64,000 bases of DNA, taken from positions 1-64,000 of the forward strand of contig CAZNIN010000001.1 of the NCBI GenBank assembly GCA_964573155.1. Reading direction: 5' to 3'. Under the pieces are notes generated by a model. It did not search any database and was not told the DNA's origin. It saw only the letters and a program-made list of their open reading frames with translations. The position numbers and the translations under genes were made by a program. Positions within the stretch are counted from its first letter, which is position 1; each line of letters begins with the position of its first letter. This document shows, piece after piece, positions 57,487 to 64,000 of this stretch. The DNA comes from JAGQNK01 sp964573155 (GTDB taxonomy: Bacteria; Patescibacteriota; Saccharimonadia; Saccharimonadales; JAGQNK01).

Positions 57487-60400
57487 ATGGCGAAAAGCTC
57501 AACGAGCGCAAAGAATGCGTTTACGAAGCGAACATATTTTACCAAGGCAGATGATGTGCTTGACATGCCAAATCTGGTCGATCACCAGAATCGTTCCTTT
57601 CAATGGTTTGTCGACGAAGGCCTCGGTGAATTATTGGCAGAAATCAGCCCAATAGACGACTATACGGGCACTAAATTATCTCTGCGATTCAAAGATTATC
57701 GTTTTGAGGATCCGAAGATTTCCGAACATGAGGCGAGAGAAAACAACGTTTCATATGAAGCGCCTCTCAAGGCAACAGTTGAGCTTACCAACAAAGTCAC
57801 GGGCGAAGTCAAAGAGCAGGAAATCTACCTTGGTGATTATCCTTGGATGACTAATCGCGGTACATTTGTTATCAACGGTGCTGAGCGTGTAGTCGTTAGC
57901 CAGCTGATTCGATCGGCCGGTGTGTTCTTTACTGCTGATTCTCATGGGACGCAGAATCTGTATGGTGCAAAAGTTATTCCTGGGCGCGGTGCATGGCTGG
58001 AGTTTGAGACCGCTGCTTCTGGCGCTATGTATGTAAAGATTGACCGAAAACGCAAGATTCCTGTAACCACACTGCTTCGTGCGCTACGCATGACTGAAGC
58101 TCAAATGAGGGAGCAATTTGCGCACGTTGACCAAGGGAAGCTTAAGTACCTTGATGCAACACTCGAGAAAGATCCGAGTCGCGGCGCAAACGACGCTTTG
58201 ATTGAAGTCTATCGTCGACTTCGTCCCGGTGATCTCGCAACTGTCGATAATGCGCGCAGCTTGCTTGAAAACATGTTTTATAATTACAAGCGATTCGACT
58301 TTTCGCGGGTTGGCCGATACAAAATAAACAAACGACTGAACCTAGATATACCAAACACTATCGAAAACCGCGTGATGCGTTTAGAGGATCTGGTTGCAAT
58401 TATTGCCGAGCTTATTCGTCTGAACAATACGCAGGAGCCCGCTGATGATATAGACAGCTTGGCTAACCGTCGCGTAAAACTTGTCGGTGAACTTGTTCAG
58501 CGTCAGTTCCGCATCGGTCTTCTCCGCATGGAGCGCAATACCAAAGACCGCATGAGCATGAACGAAATCGAAACAGTTACACCGGCTCAGCTCATTAATG
58601 CACGTCCAATTGTTGCTGCTGTTCGTGAGTTCTTCGCAAGCTCGCAGCTTAGCCAGTTCATGGACCAAATTAACCCATTGTCAGAACTGGCACATAAACG
58701 GCGCCTGAGTTCAATGGGTCCCGGTGGTTTGAGTCGTGAACGAGCAGGTTTCGAAGTTCGAGATGCACATGCAACCCACTATGGCCGTATCTGCGCAGTC
58801 GAAACACCAGAAGGTGCCAACATCGGTTTGGTACTTAACCTCGCAACCTATGCAAGAATAAACGACTACGGATTTATTGAGACGCCGTATCGTAAGGTTA
58901 TCAATGCTGTCTCTGCAAAGGATGCTCAAGGACATATTGCTGCCGTCAATTTGGAAGTAGATGGCAAGATTGTCGTCAAGGCAGGTGCAAAAATCACAGC
59001 AGCAGACGCTAAGAAGCTCGCGACCGTCAAAAATCAAGTGACCTGGCCCGTCAAAGCCGTTGTCACAAACGATGTTGTCTATCTTGATGCTTCCGAAGAA
59101 GAGCAGGCAACCATCGCTAGTACCGGCGAAGAAATCGATGATGAGGGTTATTTCGTCAACGAGCGTGTGTCGGCGCGAGCAAACCTGAAGTCCGGCGAAG
59201 TTGACGCAAACGATGTTACTCATATGGATGCCGCCAGAAAGCAGATTATTGGTTCTTCGGCGGGCTTGATTCCGTTTATTGAAAAGAACTACGTGTACCG
59301 GTCACTCATGGGTAGCAACCAGCAACGACAAGCTGTACCTCTGGTAAAGCCAGAATCACCAATTGTCGGTACCGGTATGGAAGCAACCGCTGCATATAAC
59401 AGTGGGCAGCTTATAGTTGCAGAAGCGGATGGCGAGGTCATTAAAGCTTCTGGAGATGAAGTCATTGTCAAATATAAGGACAATACTGTTACGTATGACC
59501 CGCTGCATTTCATTCGTTCTAACGAAGGTAGCTCGATCAACCAAAAAGTTGTTGTTAAGACTGGCGACAAGCTCAAGGCGGGTGATCCTATCATTGAAGG
59601 TATGTCTATCGCTGATGGTGAATTGGCGCTCGGAAAAGATTTGATTGTAGCTTTTATGCCATGGCGTGGATATAACTTTGAGGATGCAATTATTTTGAGC
59701 CGTAAACTGGTGCAAGACGATACGCTGACATCTGTCCATATTGTCGACTTTATGGTCGAAGTTCGCGAAACCAAGCTTGGTCCAGAGATTGTCACGCGTG
59801 ATATTCCGAACGTATCTGAAGATGCATTACGGCACTTAGACGAAGATGGAATTGTTCGCATCGGCGCAGAGGTTCACCCTGGAGATATTCTGGTAGGTAA
59901 GATTACGCCGAAAGGTGAGCAGGAGCTGAGCTCGGAAGAACGTCTTTTGCGTGCTATTTTCGGCGAAAAGGCCAAAGAGGTTCGTGACACCTCACAGCGT
60001 ATGCCGAATGGTAAGCACGGTAAGGTCGTCGGGGTAAAGGTGTTTTCTCGCGCAAATGGACACGAGCTAAAGGCTGGAGTCATTATGCAAATCCAGGTTT
60101 TTGTTGCCCAGATGCGTAAGATCGCAGTCGGTGACAAACTTGGAGGACGTCACGGTAACAAGGGTGTTATTGCACGAATATTGCCGGCTGAAGATATGCC
60201 ATTTACGGAAGACGGAACACCAGTAGATATTATTCTGAACCCACTCGGCGTTCCGAGTCGTATGAATATCGGTCAGTTGTTTGAAACGCACTTGGGTATG
60301 GCTGCGCGATCTCTTGGCATGAAAGTTGCCAGCCCGTCGTTTAACGGTGTGCCTACTGAGAAAATCCAAGAGTTACTTAAGCAGGCTGGTCTGCCAGAAG

Positions 60401-61062
60401 ATGGCAAGCAGCAGCTGTATGACGGTCGAACTGGTGAAGCATTCAAGGAGCGCACCACGGTCGGTTCTATGTACATGATCAAGCTGAACCACATGATCGC
60501 AGATAAGATTCATGCTCGCTCAACAGGTCCATACACCATGGTCACCCAGCAACCACTCGGCGGTAAGGCTCAAAACGGTGGTCAGCGGTTTGGCGAGATG
60601 GAAGTTTGGGCTCTTGAGGCGTACGGCGCAAGCAACACGTTGCAGGAAATGCTCACGATCAAGTCCGATGATGTATACGGACGCAGTAAAGCCTATGAAT
60701 CAATCATCAAGGGGACAGAAATTGTCGGACCAAAAGTTCCAGAAAGCTTCAATGTGCTTGTCAAGGAACTGCAAGGTCTTGGCCTTAAGGTTGATCTCAT
60801 AGAACAGGGACATAAGATGATTGATGCTGAGGCAGTTCTGGCCGAGAACATCAAGGATGAAGCAGCAAATCAATCCGAAGTAGATGTTCCTGCGCCAAGT
60901 ATTTCAGATGTCGATCTGACGCAAGATGCACCGCCTTCTGACGAGTACATTGTCATGGAGCTCGAAGATGACGTGCCGGCAACAACTACAATTGCAGCAG
61001 ACGATGACGATGATGATGTGGCTGTTGTCGTTACCGATGAAGAAGAAAAGGAGGCAAAATAA
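57487..61062 (+). CDS. rpoB: RNA polymerase beta subunit
   Basis: Second-largest subunit of RNA polymerase, 1191 residues. Landmarks are LGDYPWMTNRGTFVINGAERVVVSQLIRS-type sequence near residue 115, the rifampicin-region block SSQLSQFMDQINPLSELAHKRRLSSMGPGGLSRERAGFEVRD (about residues 381-422), VETPEGANIGL, GNKGVIARILP, and the C-terminal MYMIKLNHMIADKIHARSTGPY and GGQRFGEMEVWALEAYGA. An acidic tail of about 60 residues with a run of aspartates (ADDDDDDVAVV) follows the conserved end. It is separated from ribosomal protein genes and begins a two-gene unit with rpoC, overlapping it by 1 base. Confidence 0.97.
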   Translation: MAKSSTSAKNAFTKRTYFTKADDVLDMPNLVDHQNRSFQWFVDEGLGELLAEISPIDDYTGTKLSLRFKDYRFEDPKISEHEARENNVSYEAPLKATVELTNKVTGEVKEQEIYLGDYPWMTNRGTFVINGAERVVVSQLIRSAGVFFTADSHGTQNLYGAKVIPGRGAWLEFETAASGAMYVKIDRKRKIPVTTLLRALRMTEAQMREQFAHVDQGKLKYLDATLEKDPSRGANDALIEVYRRLRPGDLATVDNARSLLENMFYNYKRFDFSRVGRYKINKRLNLDIPNTIENRVMRLEDLVAIIAELIRLNNTQEPADDIDSLANRRVKLVGELVQRQFRIGLLRMERNTKDRMSMNEIETVTPAQLINARPIVAAVREFFASSQLSQFMDQINPLSELAHKRRLSSMGPGGLSRERAGFEVRDAHATHYGRICAVETPEGANIGLVLNLATYARINDYGFIETPYRKVINAVSAKDAQGHIAAVNLEVDGKIVVKAGAKITAADAKKLATVKNQVTWPVKAVVTNDVVYLDASEEEQATIASTGEEIDDEGYFVNERVSARANLKSGEVDANDVTHMDAARKQIIGSSAGLIPFIEKNYVYRSLMGSNQQRQAVPLVKPESPIVGTGMEATAAYNSGQLIVAEADGEVIKASGDEVIVKYKDNTVTYDPLHFIRSNEGSSINQKVVVKTGDKLKAGDPIIEGMSIADGELALGKDLIVAFMPWRGYNFEDAIILSRKLVQDDTLTSVHIVDFMVEVRETKLGPEIVTRDIPNVSEDALRHLDEDGIVRIGAEVHPGDILVGKITPKGEQELSSEERLLRAIFGEKAKEVRDTSQRMPNGKHGKVVGVKVFSRANGHELKAGVIMQIQVFVAQMRKIAVGDKLGGRHGNKGVIARILPAEDMPFTEDGTPVDIILNPLGVPSRMNIGQLFETHLGMAARSLGMKVASPSFNGVPTEKIQELLKQAGLPEDGKQQLYDGRTGEAFKERTTVGSMYMIKLNHMIADKIHARSTGPYTMVTQQPLGGKAQNGGQRFGEMEVWALEAYGASNTLQEMLTIKSDDVYGRSKAYESIIKGTEIVGPKVPESFNVLVKELQGLGLKVDLIEQGHKMIDAEAVLAENIKDEAANQSEVDVPAPSISDVDLTQDAPPSDEYIVMELEDDVPATTTIAADDDDDDVAVVVTDEEEKEAK

Positions 61063-64000
61063 TGAGACGCTATAATACAGGTACAAATATTGCCGACTTT
61101 GACGCAGTGCGCTTGGCGGTGGCAAGCCCAACTGACATTCTTGACTGGAGTCATGGCGAGGTAACAAAGCCAGAGACGATAAATTATCGAACCCAAAAAC
61201 CAGAACGAGACGGTTTGTTTTGTGAAAGAATTTTCGGACCGGTCAAAGACATCAATCCTCACGATGCGAAATACAAGGGTGTACGTTCACGCGAGGCTGC
61301 CGTCGACAAAAATGGTGAAATCGTAACCAAAAGCATTGTTCGTCGCGAACGCATGGGTCATATTCAGTTGGCTTCACCGGTCGCACATATTTGGTTTCTT
61401 CGTGGTACGCCATCTGCTATCGGTCTTTTGCTTGGCATGACGGTCAAGAACCTAGAGCGCATCGCGTATTTTGCGAGCTATGTCATCAAAACTGTTGATA
61501 CCGAAAAGCGTGATCAGTACCTTGCGGACAAAGAGGCTGAATTTGCAGCAGCGCAAACAGCCATCAAAGCTCGTTTCGAAAAAGAGGCCGAGGCCGAAGA
61601 TGCAAACGTCAAGGCATTAGCAGAAATGCAAACAAAAGAAATCGAAGAAGTAACTGAAGAATTTGAGCAGCTCAAAAATCAAATTTCAAGCCTCGAACAG
61701 TTCAATCTCATCAACGAAACTGATTATCGAGCGCTACGCCCAGAATTACGTGAAATGATTACCGTCGGTATGGGCGGCGCTGCTCTCAAAGATCTGTTAG
61801 ACCACGTTGACCTCGGCCAGTTAATCACGCAGTTGACAGAAGAAGCGGAAGAAGCAAAAGGACAGCGCAAGAAAAAACTCATGAAGCGCTTGAGACTACT
61901 CGAAAGCATGCAACGAGCTGGCATTCAACCGAGCAGCATGTGTGTATCAGTTCTGCCTGTTATTCCTCCGGATCTGCGTCCTATGGTGCAGTTAACAGGT
62001 GGACGCTTCGCGACCTCTGACCTCAATGACCTTTACCGTCGAGTGATCAACCGAAACAATCGACTCAAGAAGTTGATCGAACTCAATGCCCCGGAAGTTA
62101 TTCGCCGCAATGAACAGCGTATGTTGCAAGAGGCCGTTGACGCCTTAATTGACAACAGCAATGCTCGCAGTGGTCGTGCTGTAGCGGCAACGGGACAACG
62201 ACGCCGTCTGAAGTCATTGAGCGACATGCTCAAAGGTAAGCAAGGACGTTTTCGTCAGAACCTGCTTGGTAAACGCGTAGACTACTCTGGCCGCTCGGTT
62301 ATCGTGGCTGGTCCAGAGCTGAAAATTAACGAATGTGGTTTGCCGAAGATGATGGCGCTCGAGCTCTTTAAGCCGTTCGTTATCGGACATCTGATCCAGA
62401 ACGATCATGCTCACAACATTCGAAGCGCAACTCGTATGATTGAGACAGGTGAGACTGAAGTATGGGATGCATTAGACGAAGTCATCAAGGGTAAATATGT
62501 ACTTCTTAACCGCGCACCATCTTTGCACCGCCTCTCAATTCAGGCATTCCAGCCGAGGCTTATAGAAGGTAAAGCTATTCAGCTTCATCCTTTGGTCTGT
62601 AAAGGATTTAATGCTGACTTTGATGGTGACCAAATGGCAGTGCACTTGCCACTAAGTGACGAAGCGCAAAAGGAAGCTCGTCATATCATGGCAAGTAGCA
62701 TGAACTTGCTGAAGCCGGCTGATGGTTCACCAATTTTGCACATTGAGCAGGATATTGTACTCGGTTGCTATTACCTTACCTACGATCGGCCAGGTATTAG
62801 CAAGGAAAAAGTAACATCCTACATGAGTCTTGCTGAAGCAGTAATGGCTAGAGATGCTGATAAGATCAAGATCCAGAGCCACATTCGTGTTCCTTTCCGT
62901 GGCGAAGTTCGAGAGACCACACTTGGCCGACTGCTCTTCAATGAAATCTTTCCAGAAGACTTTCCTTTCCAGGATGAGCCGATGACCAAGAAAAAACTCA
63001 ATGCCGTTATGGCGCTGGCATATCAGAAGTACGGCCAGGCAAAGACCGCGCAAATAGCCGATGATTTGAAAGACCTTGGTTTTGACTACGCTACACGATC
63101 AGGTCTCAGCCTTGGTATGGGCGACTTCAGTGACCTGGGTAGTCTTTCACAGATCATGGCAGCGGCCGAAACGCGCGCCACAGAAATTAGCGAACAATAC
63201 GAACAGGGATTCATTACCGAAGAAGAGCGCTATCGATTGACAGTCGAAACCTGGATGGACACTGACGACAAAGTACAAAAAGCACTTACTGAGCAGTTTG
63301 CAGGCGAAGACAGCTCTATGTCTATTGCCGTTGTTTCTGGCGCTCGCGGTAATATTGGTCAGGTTAAAACCGCCGTTGGTATGTTGGGTGTCGTGATTGA
63401 TGCTGTCGGTAAGGCTATTGAGCTTCCAATTCGATCAAACTATAAAGGTGGTCTTACTCCGCTAGAGTACTTTACCGCGACTCGTGGCGCACGAAAGGGA
63501 ATGATCGATACTGCACTGAAAACTGCTGACTCAGGCTACTTGACTCGTCGTCTAGTAGATGTGTCACAGGATGTATTTACGATTGACGATGAATCAGAAG
63601 CCGAAGATCCAGGCTTTGCATTGAACCGATCAGATGCAGAAGAAATTGGCGTGAGTTACGCTTCTCGACTCGAAGGACGTTTTGCAGCCGAAAAAGTCGG
63701 AAGTCTCTTGAAGCGAGGTGACCTCATTACGAAAGAAACTGCCGAAAAGATCGAGTCCGATAAGTCACTTGATGGCATTAAGATCATGAGCGCACTATCT
63801 GCGACCTCTGTGAAAGGTGTGCCTCAGAAATCCTATGGCATCGACCCTGCTACCGGTGAGCTTGTCGCCAATCATCACCCGGTAGGGGTAATTGCGGCGC
63901 AGTCAATCGGCGAGCCTGGCACGCAGCTTACGCTCCGTACATTCCACGGAGGTGGTACCGCAGCTGCCGATGACATTACACAAGGTTTGCCGCGTGTTGA
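61062..64000 (+). CDS. rpoC: RNA polymerase beta-prime subunit (3' end outside the window)
   Basis: Largest subunit of RNA polymerase; 979 codons are visible and the frame is open to the window edge. AGGAGG precedes ATG 61062. Landmarks are FERDGLFCERIFGP-type KPERDGLFCERIFGP (46-60), RRERMGHIQLASPVAHIW, the catalytic NADFDGDQMAVH (517-528), GARKGMIDTALKTADSGYLTRRLVDVSQD (bridge helix) and AAQSIGEPGTQLTLRTFH. Both usual zinc sites lack their cysteines: residues 63-87 read DINPHDAKYK...AVDKNGE where CxCGxxK...CDRCG is expected, and Cys is absent from DDESE (842-846) and from SATSVKGVPQKSYG (913-926). An Ala/Glu-rich coiled coil is present around residues 150-200. Confidence 0.97.
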   Translation, partial: MRRYNTGTNIADFDAVRLAVASPTDILDWSHGEVTKPETINYRTQKPERDGLFCERIFGPVKDINPHDAKYKGVRSREAAVDKNGEIVTKSIVRRERMGHIQLASPVAHIWFLRGTPSAIGLLLGMTVKNLERIAYFASYVIKTVDTEKRDQYLADKEAEFAAAQTAIKARFEKEAEAEDANVKALAEMQTKEIEEVTEEFEQLKNQISSLEQFNLINETDYRALRPELREMITVGMGGAALKDLLDHVDLGQLITQLTEEAEEAKGQRKKKLMKRLRLLESMQRAGIQPSSMCVSVLPVIPPDLRPMVQLTGGRFATSDLNDLYRRVINRNNRLKKLIELNAPEVIRRNEQRMLQEAVDALIDNSNARSGRAVAATGQRRRLKSLSDMLKGKQGRFRQNLLGKRVDYSGRSVIVAGPELKINECGLPKMMALELFKPFVIGHLIQNDHAHNIRSATRMIETGETEVWDALDEVIKGKYVLLNRAPSLHRLSIQAFQPRLIEGKAIQLHPLVCKGFNADFDGDQMAVHLPLSDEAQKEARHIMASSMNLLKPADGSPILHIEQDIVLGCYYLTYDRPGISKEKVTSYMSLAEAVMARDADKIKIQSHIRVPFRGEVRETTLGRLLFNEIFPEDFPFQDEPMTKKKLNAVMALAYQKYGQAKTAQIADDLKDLGFDYATRSGLSLGMGDFSDLGSLSQIMAAAETRATEISEQYEQGFITEEERYRLTVETWMDTDDKVQKALTEQFAGEDSSMSIAVVSGARGNIGQVKTAVGMLGVVIDAVGKAIELPIRSNYKGGLTPLEYFTATRGARKGMIDTALKTADSGYLTRRLVDVSQDVFTIDDESEAEDPGFALNRSDAEEIGVSYASRLEGRFAAEKVGSLLKRGDLITKETAEKIESDKSLDGIKIMSALSATSVKGVPQKSYGIDPATGELVANHHPVGVIAAQSIGEPGTQLTLRTFHGGGTAAADDITQGLPRV

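Noticed and set aside
1..64000. UGA recoded as glycine (code 25), as in other CPR groups
   Set aside because: Genes such as rpiB, hisS neighbours and rnhB end at TGA in the right place and no conserved gene is interrupted by TGA.
1..64000. CRISPR arrays, insertion sequences or toxin-antitoxin pairs
   Set aside because: No regularly spaced repeats, transposase motifs, terminal inverted repeats or typical two-gene toxin modules were found; the PIN-domain protein at 38479 is a membrane PIN-TRAM protein, not a VapC-type toxin.

Overview
The window is a 64 kb piece of a compact bacterial chromosome, most likely from Candidatus Saccharibacteria (TM7, Patescibacteria/CPR). The reasons are the very short intergenic gaps, many ATGA-type overlaps, a gatC-gatA-X-gatB cluster with a small membrane gene inserted, numerous small membrane proteins without recognisable family, type IV pilus parts, a CAP-domain surface protein, and almost no biosynthetic genes. 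TGA is used as a normal stop and does not interrupt any recognised gene, so the genetic code is the standard bacterial one and not the UGA-glycine code of Gracilibacteria or Absconditabacteria. The lineage call is inference from gene content; no 16S rRNA is present. Three runs of exactly 100 N (3503-3602, 38322-38421, 45799-45898) are assembly gaps inside genes.

Layout. 1-6250: a central-carbon cluster on the + strand (GAPDH, RpiB, Rpe-like, split transketolase, class II aldolase, PfkB-type kinase). 6247-9194: a minus-strand membrane protein, an unknown protein and a pilin-like protein. 9216-16166: uvrB, an alpha/beta hydrolase and gatCA-X-B. 16189-21746: galU, three small envelope proteins and dnaE. 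21743-26770: CAP protein, SpoU-type methylase, PilB-type ATPase, malic enzyme and ribosomal protein L19. 26820-31886: a kinase-like protein, rnhB-yraN, a membrane protein and aminopeptidase N. 32057-39255: nusA, clpC, an HExxH membrane protein, radA and a PIN-TRAM protein. 39252-46668: PBP1A, tyrS, a methyltransferase and a large beta-helix (tailspike-like) protein. 46806-51069: recG, a possible Zn-phospholipase fold, rsmD and a PyrF-like protein. 51210-54664: tRNA-Leu(UAG), a leader-peptide attenuator, then a Zn/GNAT-like protein, an aspartoacylase-like protein, hisS and a membrane protein. 54706-64000: tig, an interrupted small gene, a small acidic protein, clpP, rpoB and rpoC (rpoC runs off the end).

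How it fits together. The first six kilobases can interconvert pentose and triose phosphates and carry triose phosphates down glycolysis. Two perfect CIRCE operators, in front of clpC and clpP, place the ClpCP protease under HrcA control. Many genes have a TANNNT box 6-10 bases before the start codon and no Shine-Dalgarno sequence, while others have a clear Shine-Dalgarno, so two modes of translation initiation seem to coexist.

The observations most worth a second look are: the RNA polymerase beta-prime subunit lacks the cysteines of both of its usual zinc sites; the pervasive leaderless-gene signature; a His-rich leader peptide plus terminator ahead of the hisS cluster; a promoter-terminator arrangement ahead of nusA; CIRCE elements that carry the -35 box in their spacer; and a signal-less tailspike-like protein.
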